A stretch of DNA of 64,000 bases, taken from positions 2,906,792 to 2,970,791 of the forward strand of contig NZ_CP019434.1 in NCBI RefSeq assembly GCF_001975725.1. Direction: 5' to 3'. The notes beneath the pieces are model-generated. The model was not told the DNA's origin, did not search any database, and was given only the letters and a program-made list of their open reading frames with translations. Shown here in pieces: positions 1 through 8,166 of the stretch. The stretch is from Acidihalobacter ferrooxydans (GTDB taxonomy: Bacteria > Pseudomonadota > Gammaproteobacteria > DSM-5130 > Acidihalobacteraceae). Numbering within the stretch: position 1 is the first letter of the stretch; every line of letters begins with the position of its first letter. Made by a program: the position numbers and the translations under genes.

Positions 1-674
1 GCGTGGGTTCGGCCATCGCCCTGGTGCCGACCCTCTCGATGCTCGGTCTGCCGCTGAATCTGGCCAAATCGATCGGGCTGTTCGTCAATTCCTCGTCGAC
101 CATCACCGCCTCGATCATGAACTTCCGCCGCGGCGTGCTCGACATACGTTTCACGGTGCCGCTGGTGATCGCAGTCGTGCTGGCCACACCGGTTGGCGCA
201 TGGCTGAGCCGCTACGTGCCGGAGCACATCGTGCAATGGGTGCTGGCCATTTTTCTGCTCGTCAGCGCAGGACTGTTACTTTTCAACAAACGCGAGGCCA
301 AAGTCGCCTACGACAGAACCTGGGTCATGCTCCTGCTCGGCGCGGCGGTCGGACTGGTTTCGGGTTTGATCGGAGTCGGCGGAGGCACACCGATTCTGGC
401 CGTGCTGACCCTGCTCGGCTTCGATCCCAAAAAAGCCGCATACGCGGTCAGTTTCGTGATTCCTTTCTCGACGCTCAGCGGCTTTTTCACCTACCTCAGT
501 TTCGTGCACATGGACTGGGTGCTGCTCGGCGTGGTCACCGTAGCCGCTATCCTCGGCGGTTATCTGGGCGGGCGCATCATGCACTACCGTCTCAACGCCG
601 CCCAGGTCAAGAAACTCATCGCCGTCCTGCTGTTGCTGCTGGCCGCCAAAATGATCTGGAGCTTGCTCGCGTAA
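1..674 (+). CDS. TauE/SafE-family membrane permease, 5' end outside window
   Basis: Polytopic inner-membrane protein of the TauE/SafE family, whose members export sulfite, sulfoacetate or related organic anions. The reading frame is open from the first full codon and 223 residues are visible; family members are usually near 250, so perhaps 30 N-terminal residues are missing. The protein shows the two-half layout of the family: the glycine-rich signature GLIGVGGGTP starts the second half near residue 118, and hydrophobic helices fill most of the rest. The first half carries the NSSSTITASIMNFRRG region that follows the first helices. The substrate cannot be told from sequence. A family-A repeat lies just after the stop codon. 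Confidence 0.9.
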   Translation, partial: VGSAIALVPTLSMLGLPLNLAKSIGLFVNSSSTITASIMNFRRGVLDIRFTVPLVIAVVLATPVGAWLSRYVPEHIVQWVLAIFLLVSAGLLLFNKREAKVAYDRTWVMLLLGAAVGLVSGLIGVGGGTPILAVLTLLGFDPKKAAYAVSFVIPFSTLSGFFTYLSFVHMDWVLLGVVTVAAILGGYLGGRIMHYRLNAAQVKKLIAVLLLLLAAKMIWSLLA

Positions 675-689
675 GCACTCGAAGACCGA

Positions 690-849
690 ACCCGAATGTT
701 TCACAGATTCATGCTGATAGCGCGCCGGATATTGATTTCACAAGGGACACCGAAGGAACGGCGTATCGGTGATGACGACCGACTGAGGAAATATCCCTTG
801 TGGAATCAAGAGCCCCGCGAGATCGGCGGTCGTTGTGAAACATTCGCGA
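690..849 (+). repeat. Family A inverted-repeat element, copy A1
   Basis: Non-coding element of about 160 bp. Its left end reads ACCCGAATGTTTCACA and its right end TGTGAAACATTCGCG, an imperfect terminal inverted repeat. Inside it, TTTCACAAGGGA (left) pairs with TCCCTTGTGGAA (right), so it has two nested inverted repeats. The core (GCGTATCGGTGATGACG) is shared with copies at 16823, 26058, 42331 and 45706. It lies between the permease stop codon and the transglycosylase gene. It encodes no protein. I see it as a MITE-like element; the parent transposon is not in the window. Confidence 0.85.
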
Positions 850-942
850 TAGCACCCTGAGGGTTGAGACATCGCCACCAACACGCCATGATGTGCCTAT
901 AAGCAATAATCGATACACCAATAAAATACTCAGGAGCACCCG

Positions 943-1773
943 ATGCGGCATCTGGCTCGGGAGATCACATGGAAAGCCATGCTGGCGCTTATTTTTCTGG
1001 CGCCCACGGCTCAGGCCATGACGATCCAGCAAATCGAAGCGAACTATCACGATGCGCTTGTGTACGCCTCCCAACACAGCGGCATCAGCCGCCGTGTGCT
1101 GGCGGCCGTGATCTTCCTCGAATCCAGCGGTGACCCGCAGGTCGTATCGAATGCCGGCGCCGTCGGTCTGATGCAGCTTCGCCCCGGCAGCGGCGGATTG
1201 ATGGGGTATATGCATTACAGCCAGAAGCATATTGTCCCGACCAGAGACTACCTGCTCGATTGGTGGAACAACATTGTTGTCGGCGCCTCATATCTGGCCT
1301 ATCTTGAGCAGCACTATTTCAAGCACTATCCAAAGACCGTGAAACTGGCGCTGGCGCTGGCTGCATACAACTATGGCGTAGACAATGTCCTGCTGGCGCT
1401 CGACAAGAAAAACGATCCACCCCTGGATACCGCGCGCCTGAAACCCTGGATGCAAGCGCATTTACCGCACAGCGTGGCCGTTTACGTCCACAAAGTCCTG
1501 CTGCTTGCGGACATTCTCCCCGCCGCCACTGCTCACTCACACGCAAGCCAGACGCCCACCCGATCCCCGTCAACGGCTACCAAACAGACACAGAAGGCAG
1601 GCGCGTCCACGCCACCCGCCCCCGCTACGACTGGCAGCGTGAGCAAACCACATGCGACATCGCCGGGCATTTCCACGGCAATGCCCACCATTCCCATGAG
1701 CGGCCTTCTCTGGGGGCTGGATCTGGTCGTTATCTGCCTGGCGCTCTGGGGGCTGCTTTTTTTACACCGTTAA
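943..1773 (+). CDS. Membrane-anchored lytic transglycosylase (SLT domain)
   Basis: Peptidoglycan lytic transglycosylase of the Slt/MltC-like fold, 276 residues. An N-terminal signal or anchor segment (residues about 10-25, ending in QAM) precedes a domain with the family signature LESSGDP followed by AGAVGLMQLRP; Glu60 is the likely catalytic acid. The AYNYG motif near residue 146 is also typical. Residues about 195-250 are a Ser/Thr/Pro/Ala-rich linker, and a hydrophobic segment (about 254-274) ends the protein, so both ends may be membrane-linked, which is unusual for soluble Slt enzymes. An AGGAGC ribosome site lies seven bases before the ATG. The TAA stop is inside the GTTAA duplication that flanks repeat C1. 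Confidence 0.85.
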   Translation: MRHLAREITWKAMLALIFLAPTAQAMTIQQIEANYHDALVYASQHSGISRRVLAAVIFLESSGDPQVVSNAGAVGLMQLRPGSGGLMGYMHYSQKHIVPTRDYLLDWWNNIVVGASYLAYLEQHYFKHYPKTVKLALALAAYNYGVDNVLLALDKKNDPPLDTARLKPWMQAHLPHSVAVYVHKVLLLADILPAATAHSHASQTPTRSPSTATKQTQKAGASTPPAPATTGSVSKPHATSPGISTAMPTIPMSGLLWGLDLVVICLALWGLLFLHR

Positions 1774-1910
1774 CGGGGCTGTTGGCGTCGCTCAAGCGCG
1801 TACGAAAGAAGGATTGTCGGGCGAAAAAGCGCAGCTCACAGCGCGTCAATGAGCACAAGAGCCTGATTTTGACGCACTGGCGTGCCGCATGAGTAGACAA
1901 CAACAGCCTT
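1774..1910. repeat. Family C inverted-repeat element, copy C1
   Basis: About 137 bp with ends GGGGCTGTTGG and CAACAACAGCCTT, an imperfect terminal inverted repeat. The body matches, in reverse orientation, the copy at 33539-33674; both contain a long shared stretch around GAAGGATTGTCGGGCG. GTTAA stands immediately on both sides (1769-1773 and 1911-1915), as expected for a 5-bp target duplication. The left GTTAA holds the transglycosylase stop codon and the right one holds the stop codon of the convergent LysE-family gene. There is no coding capacity. Confidence 0.8.
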
Positions 1911-1911
1911 G

Positions 1912-2550
1912 TTAATGCCCTGAACCCGGTGCCCGGCCATGCGCCAGGGACAGCAGCAGCGCGACTCCGATCAATGCCGAGCCCGTTATCCGGTTCAGCC
2001 GAAGCACCGCGCGGGGACGGGCAACGAGCCGGCGCAAGCGCGAAGCCAGCCCGCTGTAGCCGCTCATCACCACCGTATCGACCGCGACCAGAGTCAAGCC
2101 GATCACCAGCAGCTGCATCTGCTCGGGGCGTGTCGGATCGATGAACTGCGGCAACAGCGCGACCAGAAATACCGTCGCCTTCGGATTGGTGAGATTCACC
2201 AGCACAGCCCGCGCGAACGCTTGCGCCGGCCTGAACTGCGCGCCGGCGGCTTTAAGACGCAACTCGCCCGCCGCACGCCAGTGGCCGATGCCGAGCCAGA
2301 TCAGATACAGAACACCCACCCATTTGATGACTTCGAACAGGGTTTCCGATGCGGCAATCAGGCTGCCCAGCCCGACACCGACGATCAGCAATTGCCCGAC
2401 CAGCCCCACCTGCAGACCAAGCACGGCGAACACCGCGTTGCGCATGCCGTGACTGAGCCCGTAGCTCATCGACGTAATCGCACCGGCCCCCGGCGACAGG
2501 CTGATCAGCAACGCAGCAGCCACCAACGCAAGCCAAAGGTGTAATTCCAC
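1912..2550 (-). CDS. LysE/RhtB-family amino-acid exporter
   Basis: Inner-membrane exporter of the LysE/RhtB superfamily, about 212 residues, which moves amino acids or related metabolites out of the cell. It begins with the family signature around SPGAGAITSMSYGLSHG, and shows the conserved NLTNPKA segment in the middle; hydrophobic segments account for about six helices. I chose the GTG at 2550 because AAGGA lies seven bases upstream and the length then fits the family; a longer frame runs back into glpD. It lies 28 bp downstream of glpD and may be co-transcribed with it. The substrate is unknown. Confidence 0.85.
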   Translation of the reverse strand: MELHLWLALVAAALLISLSPGAGAITSMSYGLSHGMRNAVFAVLGLQVGLVGQLLIVGVGLGSLIAASETLFEVIKWVGVLYLIWLGIGHWRAAGELRLKAAGAQFRPAQAFARAVLVNLTNPKATVFLVALLPQFIDPTRPEQMQLLVIGLTLVAVDTVVMSGYSGLASRLRRLVARPRAVLRLNRITGSALIGVALLLSLAHGRAPGSGH

Positions 2551-2578
2551 AAATCGATCCTTCGCGACCGACGGTCGC

Positions 2579-4201
2579 TCAATGCCCCGAGGGGAACTTT
2601 TCCTGCACGAATTCCGCGAAACGGCGCTCGGCCTCGTCACCGAACAGCACGCGACACGCTTCCTGCACACCGGGCGCCGCGCGCAGTTCATCCGCGTGCG
2701 TCGTCAGCGCAATCAGGGTGCGTCGGCGCAGCCAGTCATCGAGGCGCACCACCATATCGTCCCGCGCGGCCAGGGCCAGTTCGCAGCGCAGGTACTGCGC
2801 ACCGGGAATCAGTTCCTCGGCCTGCGCGGGGTCGTCGCGAATGGCATCCAGCAAGGAGAACGCCCGTGCGCCATAGCGTCGCCACAGTCGCGCGCCAGCA
2901 GGCTCCGTCGCGCCCGGCGCGGCGCTTGCCTCCAGCTTGATCGCCTGTGCCTGGTGCATGAACGCCTCGCGCTGCGGTGTGTCAGCTTCGCCGTACCAGC
3001 GCGCGCCGCGCTGCGGCACCGCCACGCCGAGCGCGGCAATCCGCGCCGTGACCTCTTCACCGATGTTGAGGCAATCGGTCAGTTTGCCGCCAAAAATCGT
3101 CAGGTGCGCGGCGCGCGGATCGACTTCGACGGCATGCTCGCGCGACAACGCCAGCCAATCGCGCTCGTCGCCGCCCTGCCCGTCGACCACCAGGGGTCGC
3201 ACGCCGCAGCGCTCGGCGACGATGTCCGCACGGGTCAGCGGGCGCTCAAGCCGCAACTGGCGATTGATGTTATCGAGGATGAAATCGCGGTCGGCATCGG
3301 TGACCGTAACCTCCGGCCGCTCGACGCGGGTATCCGTGGTGCCGATACAGGTCCTGGAGCCCATCGGGATGGCGAAAAACAAGCGTCCATCGCTGGCGAA
3401 AAACGCCAGCACACGTCGCTGCGCCGTGATGCGGTCAACGATCAGGTGCACGCCCTTGGAGAACACGTGACGATGCGTGGTGCGCGTGGAGGTCTGCGTG
3501 TTGAACGCATCGGCATACGGGCCGGCGGCGTTGATCAGCACGCGCGCGCGGATGTCGAATGGAGCACCGTCGCCGTCGACATCGCGCGCGCGGCACACCC
3601 AGCCGTCCGCGCCGTGCTCGGCGTGCAGCGCCTCGACATAATTGGCTGCCGCCGCGCCGGCGTCCAGCGCGGCACGCACGAAATCGAACACGAACCGCGC
3701 ATCGCTGCCGGGCAGGAAGGCGTCGGAATACTCGAAACCGCCGCCGCTGTCGTCGAGCGCAACGCACGGCTCCGCCGCGGCAATGTCCGCACGCGACAAC
3801 AGCCGTGGCGGTCGGGTGTAGGCGTTGCCGAATAGCCAGTACAACCAGGTGCCCGCCCACATGAATCCGCGCGGGTAGCGGAACCCGCGCCGGAGCGTGG
3901 CCAGAAAACGGATTTCTTCGATCCGCGTGGGATAGGCGTCGAGCAGACGGTTACGCGACCGGCAGAGCCGGCGGACCAGGCCGAAATCGCGGCTTTCCAG
4001 GTACTTGATGCCGCCCCAGACGAGGTTGGACGACTGGCTGCTGGTGCCGCCGGCGAAGTCGCCACGCTCAAGCAGCGCCACGCGCACCCCCTGCCCGGCC
4101 AGCGCCGCGGCCGACACCGCGCCGTTGATGCCGCCACCGATGATCAACACATCGAAGGCGTCCTCGCGCAGGCGCGCAAGCTGGGCAGTTCTGAGCGACA
4201 T
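2579..4201 (-). CDS. glpD: Aerobic glycerol-3-phosphate dehydrogenase
   Basis: FAD-dependent, membrane-associated enzyme oxidising sn-glycerol 3-phosphate to dihydroxyacetone phosphate and feeding electrons to quinone; about 540 residues. The N-terminal FAD-binding fold shows DVLIIGGGINGA near residues 17-28, followed by the GTSSQSSNLVWGGIKYLE region typical of GlpD. The GTTDT and FGGKLT motifs of the substrate and FAD region are present, as is the C-terminal DAO_C domain. The start MSLRTAQLA at 4201 is preferred over the longer open frame, which has no family similarity before it. The ugpBAEC genes at 18-22 kb could supply its substrate. Confidence 0.92.
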   Translation of the reverse strand: MSLRTAQLARLREDAFDVLIIGGGINGAVSAAALAGQGVRVALLERGDFAGGTSSQSSNLVWGGIKYLESRDFGLVRRLCRSRNRLLDAYPTRIEEIRFLATLRRGFRYPRGFMWAGTWLYWLFGNAYTRPPRLLSRADIAAAEPCVALDDSGGGFEYSDAFLPGSDARFVFDFVRAALDAGAAAANYVEALHAEHGADGWVCRARDVDGDGAPFDIRARVLINAAGPYADAFNTQTSTRTTHRHVFSKGVHLIVDRITAQRRVLAFFASDGRLFFAIPMGSRTCIGTTDTRVERPEVTVTDADRDFILDNINRQLRLERPLTRADIVAERCGVRPLVVDGQGGDERDWLALSREHAVEVDPRAAHLTIFGGKLTDCLNIGEEVTARIAALGVAVPQRGARWYGEADTPQREAFMHQAQAIKLEASAAPGATEPAGARLWRRYGARAFSLLDAIRDDPAQAEELIPGAQYLRCELALAARDDMVVRLDDWLRRRTLIALTTHADELRAAPGVQEACRVLFGDEAERRFAEFVQEKFPSGH

Positions 4202-4372
4202 AGGCAATCCCGATGCAGGCGGCGCTGGTGCGTAAATCGCGTTGAGTTTACACCCTGCGCACGCCTGCGGACGGCTGCGCCGGCCAATCCACGCACGACG
4301 CCCCTCATGCCCCCGATGTTTTACTAAGCCGGCGCGACCGGTTACAGTGCTATTAACCACGCCATTCACGCT

Positions 4373-4476
4373 CAGGAACCTGTCGAACCTGAAGGATCGC
4401 AGCGAGGCGAACGGGGCATCGAAACCATTATCCCATCGCCGCAGCCGATGCTTTCAAAGTCCGGCAGACTCCCAGG
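4373..4476. repeat. Family B element, internally deleted copy
   Basis: Ends AACCTGTCGAACCTG and CCGGCAGACTC match the B-family termini (GAGCCTGTCGGACTTG), in reverse orientation relative to the 33773 copy. The core CATTATCCCATCGCCGCAGCC is kept, but about 60 bp in the middle are absent compared with the 161-bp full copies. CAGG stands on both sides, compatible with a 4-bp target duplication. It lies in the spacer between glpD and the divergent ABC transporter gene, so it may be part of either 5' untranslated region. Confidence 0.7.
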
Positions 4477-4510
4477 CTCCACCTGACGCACCGCCGAACG
4501 GGAGAGACCC

Positions 4511-6091
4511 ATGTCCGACCGCCAGGATCCGCTCGATACCCTCATCGCCCGCTATCGCGCCGGCACGATCGACCGCCGCACCTTCCTCAAATCGGCCGCC
4601 ATGCTCGGTCTGGGCTTCGCCGCTGGCGGTGCGCTGACCGCCGCGCCACTGGCCGAAGCCGCCGAGGTCAAACGCGGCGGCACGCTGCGCGTCGCCGCCC
4701 CTGCGGCCAAATCCATCGACCCGCTCAAGATCGACAGCGCCGGCGCCATCGCCATCGTGCAGCAGGTCGGCGAATACCTGGTCTGGGCCGAAGCGGACCT
4801 CAAGCTGCGCCCCGTGCTGGCCACGCGATGGCACAGCACCGACGGCGGCAAGACCTGGGTGTTCGAGCTGCGCAAGGGCGTGCGCTTTCACGACGGCCGC
4901 GAGATGACAGCCGACGATGTGGTGGCCACCTTCGAGCGCCTGGTCGACCCCAACACAGCCTCCGTCGCGCGCAGCCAGATGAGCTTCCTCAAGCCGGGCG
5001 GCACCACCCGCATCGATCTGTACACCGTGCAGTTCAGCCTGACGCGCCCGATCGGCCAGTTCCCCTATTACACGCAGATCTACAACGCCGTCATCCTGCC
5101 CAAGGACTACGCCGGCAACTTTGCCGAACACCCGGTCGGCACCGGTCCGTTCAAGCTCGTCAGCTACCAACCCCAGCAAAGCGCCAGCTACGTGCGCAAC
5201 GAACACTACTGGGACAGCGGCAAACCCTATCTCGACAAGGTTCAAATCGATCTCTACGGTGGCCCGCAGCCGATGGTGCTCGCACTGCAAGGCGGCGATG
5301 CCGACATGATGCTTGCCGTCTCGGCCAACGACGCCAAGCCACTGGCCAGCGATCACACTATTCACATCGCCCGCGCGCACTCCTCGGCCACCCGCCTGCT
5401 GTGCATGCGCGTCGACCGCAAACCCTTTCATGACGCCCGCGTGCGCGAGGCCATCGCGCTCTGCCTGAATCGCCCGGCAATGGTCAAAGTACTGCTCGCC
5501 GGCGCCGGCCAGGTCGCCGACGACAACCCCATCGCGCCGATCTTCGGCCTCAACACCGACGTGCCGCAGCGCAAGCAGGACATTGCCAGGGCGCGCAAGC
5601 TGCTCGCCGCCGCCGGCTACCCGCAAGGCTTCGAGACCGACCTCTACACCGGCAACTACCTCGAACTGCCGCAGTACGCCGTGCTCGCCCAGCAGATGCT
5701 CGCCCCGGCCGGCATCCGCGTGAAGCTGCACGTCGAGCCGCTGAACGTCTACTACTCGCACTGGACCAAGGTCAGCTTCGGCCTCACCGACTGGACCGGC
5801 CGCAACACGCCCTCGCAGATTCTCAATGCCGCCTTTTCCGGCAGTTCGGACTGGAACGCCTCGCACTGGAAAGATCCCGCGTTCGACCACCTCGTCGGCA
5901 AACTGGAGGCGAGCACCGATACCCGGCAGCGCAACGCGCTGGCCCACGAAATCGCCGCGCTGATGCTCCAGCAAACCCCGGCCGCCATCGCCTATTTCAT
6001 CGACCTGCTGCGCCCGATGAACCGCAAGGTTCGGGGCGTGGATGCCAATATGTCGAACTATCTGGACCTGACCCGCGCCTGGCTGAGCTAA
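4511..6091 (+). CDS. ABC transporter substrate-binding protein, peptide/nickel type, Tat leader
   Basis: Periplasmic binding protein of the SBP_bac_5 family (dipeptide, oligopeptide, nickel and similar ligands), 526 residues, the usual length. A twin-arginine leader is visible: DRRTFLK at about residues 21-27, then a hydrophobic stretch and an AEA-A cleavage region near 50. The mature part starts with the family pattern KRGGTLRVAAP and contains the FELRKGVRFHDG signature near residue 118 and DVVATFERL after it. AGAGAGACC-type purines precede the ATG at 4511. It is followed by two permease genes. The ligand is not evident; Tat export suggests folding or cofactor binding before export, or simply a lineage habit. 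Confidence 0.9.
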   Translation: MSDRQDPLDTLIARYRAGTIDRRTFLKSAAMLGLGFAAGGALTAAPLAEAAEVKRGGTLRVAAPAAKSIDPLKIDSAGAIAIVQQVGEYLVWAEADLKLRPVLATRWHSTDGGKTWVFELRKGVRFHDGREMTADDVVATFERLVDPNTASVARSQMSFLKPGGTTRIDLYTVQFSLTRPIGQFPYYTQIYNAVILPKDYAGNFAEHPVGTGPFKLVSYQPQQSASYVRNEHYWDSGKPYLDKVQIDLYGGPQPMVLALQGGDADMMLAVSANDAKPLASDHTIHIARAHSSATRLLCMRVDRKPFHDARVREAIALCLNRPAMVKVLLAGAGQVADDNPIAPIFGLNTDVPQRKQDIARARKLLAAAGYPQGFETDLYTGNYLELPQYAVLAQQMLAPAGIRVKLHVEPLNVYYSHWTKVSFGLTDWTGRNTPSQILNAAFSGSSDWNASHWKDPAFDHLVGKLEASTDTRQRNALAHEIAALMLQQTPAAIAYFIDLLRPMNRKVRGVDANMSNYLDLTRAWLS

Positions 6092-6110
6092 GCCCGGCGC
6101 ACGGACCGGC

Positions 6111-7067
6111 ATGGGTCGCTACCTCGCCCGACGGCTGCTGCTGCTCGTCTTCACGCTGTTCGTCGCCTCAGCGCTCATCTTCGCGCTGACCAACGCACTG
6201 CCGGGCAACGTCGGGCGCATCATCCTCGGCCCCTTCGCCTCGCAACACGCCGTGGCCGTGCTCAACCACCAACTCGGCCTCGATCAGCCGCTCGACGCGC
6301 GCTACATCCACTGGCTCGGCGACCTGCTGCGCGGCGACTGGGGCCGCTCGCTGACCTACGACACACCGGTACTCCCGCTGGTGCTGGGCCGTCTCGGCCG
6401 CTCGCTGCTGCTCGCCGCCTTCGCCCTCGCCCTGCTCCTGCCGCTGGCCATCTCCGCCGGCGTCTACGCCGCGCTGCACGAAGGCGGCTGGCTCGACCGT
6501 GCCTTCTCGGTCGGCGGCCTGGCCTTCGGCGCCATTCCCGAGTTCGTCACCGGCGTCTTCCTGATCCTGCTGTTCGGTCTTACCCTGCACTGGCTGCCGA
6601 TCCAGGCATTGCCTCCCACCGGCGCCACGCCGCTGCAATGGCTGGCGCACCTGCTGATGCCGGCGCTGGCGCTGGTGCTCACCCTGTTTTCTTACCTCTT
6701 TCGCATGGCCCGCAGCGGCATGCTCGACGCGCTCGATGCCGACTACACCCGCACCGCCACGCTCAAGGGCCTGCCGGGCCGCACCGTGATCGCGCGCCAC
6801 GTCCTGCGCAACGCCCTGCTGCCGACGATCACCGTGGCCGGGGCGCAGATCGGCTGGATGGTCGGCGGCCTGGTCGTCGTCGAGACCCTGTTTCGCTACC
6901 CCGGAATCGGCAGCCTCACCTATAGCGCCGCCACCCACAAAGACCTCCCGCTGCTGGTCGGCTGCACGCTCGCGATCACCTTCGTGTTCGCCTTCGCCAA
7001 CTTCCTCGCCGACCTGCTCTACGCCGCGCTCAATCCGCGCGCCCGGCAGGCGTTCTCGGGCCGCTGA
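6111..7067 (+). CDS. ABC transporter permease, DppB/OppB type
   Basis: Inner-membrane permease subunit of a peptide-type ABC importer, 318 residues, about six helices. It starts with the family pattern MGRYLARRLLLL, followed by LPG and an LGLDQPL segment. The EAA-type cytoplasmic loop that contacts the ATPase is visible at about residues 210-230 (DADYTRTATLKGLPGR). The gene follows the binding protein by 19 bp and is followed by its partner permease after an unusual 199-bp gap. No ATPase gene follows, so DppD/DppF-like subunits must come from another locus if the transporter works. Confidence 0.9.
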   Translation: MGRYLARRLLLLVFTLFVASALIFALTNALPGNVGRIILGPFASQHAVAVLNHQLGLDQPLDARYIHWLGDLLRGDWGRSLTYDTPVLPLVLGRLGRSLLLAAFALALLLPLAISAGVYAALHEGGWLDRAFSVGGLAFGAIPEFVTGVFLILLFGLTLHWLPIQALPPTGATPLQWLAHLLMPALALVLTLFSYLFRMARSGMLDALDADYTRTATLKGLPGRTVIARHVLRNALLPTITVAGAQIGWMVGGLVVVETLFRYPGIGSLTYSAATHKDLPLLVGCTLAITFVFAFANFLADLLYAALNPRARQAFSGR

Positions 7068-7266
7068 ATGGGCCGCGCCGCCCGCATATCCTCAGCGTTC
7101 CCCGTCGCCAGCGCGGCGCAGCGCCGTGCTGGCTGGCCGCACGCAGAGGATGGCCGCGAAGGCATCGACGGCACGCTGTCGAGCGGACGTTTTCGAGTAC
7201 AGCCCGTCGCCGCGAACGCATCGATCGGCGCACGCATCGGCGAACGCAGTCGGCCAACGGTGAGAC

Positions 7267-8064
7267 ATGCGGGCTAACCTCACCCTCGCCATCGGCGCCG
7301 CCATGCTCCTCGTGTGGATCGTCACCGCACTCGGCGCGCCCTGGTTGGCGCCCTATTCGCCCACCGCGCTCGATTTCAGCGCGCTCGACCAGGCGCCGTC
7401 CTGGGCGCATTGGTTCGGCACCGACAACTACGGCCGCGACGTGCTCAGCCGCGTCATGTACGGCGGTCGCGAAGTGTTGCTGGTCGCCCCCGCCGCGACC
7501 CTGCTCGGCCTCGCTCTCGGCGCCGCCATCGGCCTGACCACCGCCTACTACGGGCGCTGGGTCGACGAGGCCATCATGCGCACGCTGGACGCCGTCATGG
7601 CTCTGCCCATCGTCGTACTCGCCCTGCTCGCCCTGACCGTGCTCGGCCCGTCCACGCTCAACGTCATTCTCGTCATCGGGCTGGTCTTCTCGCCGCTGAT
7701 CGCCCGCACCGTGCGCGCGCAGGCGCTGGTCGAGACGCAGCAGGAATATGTCGCCGCCGCGCGGCTGCGGGGCGAGTCGGCGGCGTACATCATCGCGGTG
7801 GAAATTCTTCCCAACGTGCGCGGGCCGCTGATCGTGGAGGGCACCATTCGCGTCGGCTACGCCGTGTTCACCGCCGCGACGCTGGGCTTTCTCGGCCTCG
7901 GCGTGCAGCCGCCCACCCCCGACTGGGGCCTGATGGTCAGCGAGGGGCAGGCGCAATTGACCGTGGCGCCCTGGGTGGTGTTGTTCCCGGCGCTGGCCAT
8001 CGTATTCGTCGTGGTCGGGGTCAGTCTGGTGGCGGACGGCCTGCGCGAGCGGCTCCAGGGATAA
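7267..8064 (+). CDS. ABC transporter permease, DppC/OppC type
   Basis: Second permease of the peptide-type importer, 265 residues. It opens with a hydrophobic helix and the family block PWLAPYSP, then HWFGTDNYGRDVLSRVMYGGR, which is nearly diagnostic of the DppC/OppC group. The EAA loop lies near residues 155-175 (QQEYVAAARLRGES). The protein ends in a terminal helix plus DGLRERLQG, also typical. A GTGAG sequence stands before the ATG. The 199 bp between it and the DppB-type gene has no recognised gene. The gene is convergent with recD, 102 bp away. Confidence 0.9.
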   Translation: MRANLTLAIGAAMLLVWIVTALGAPWLAPYSPTALDFSALDQAPSWAHWFGTDNYGRDVLSRVMYGGREVLLVAPAATLLGLALGAAIGLTTAYYGRWVDEAIMRTLDAVMALPIVVLALLALTVLGPSTLNVILVIGLVFSPLIARTVRAQALVETQQEYVAAARLRGESAAYIIAVEILPNVRGPLIVEGTIRVGYAVFTAATLGFLGLGVQPPTPDWGLMVSEGQAQLTVAPWVVLFPALAIVFVVVGVSLVADGLRERLQG

Positions 8065-8166
8065 ACCGGCAACCGTGCCCGACCGGCGCTCCCGCGACAT
8101 AGGGCGCTGGCCCTGCTGCGCGGCAGTGGTGCGCCGGCAGTGCCACGATGGCGGATGCAGCGCCCG

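Noticed and set aside
4454..6112. Long minus-strand open frame opposite the binding protein (552 codons)
   Set aside because: Third-position G/C bias of the plus-strand gene leaves antisense frames open; the antisense product is Gly/Val/Ala/Arg-rich with no family pattern.
7068..7277. 69-codon frame between the two permease genes
   Set aside because: Overlaps the DppC-type start by 11 bases, no hydrophobic or family pattern; kept only as an oddity of the gap.
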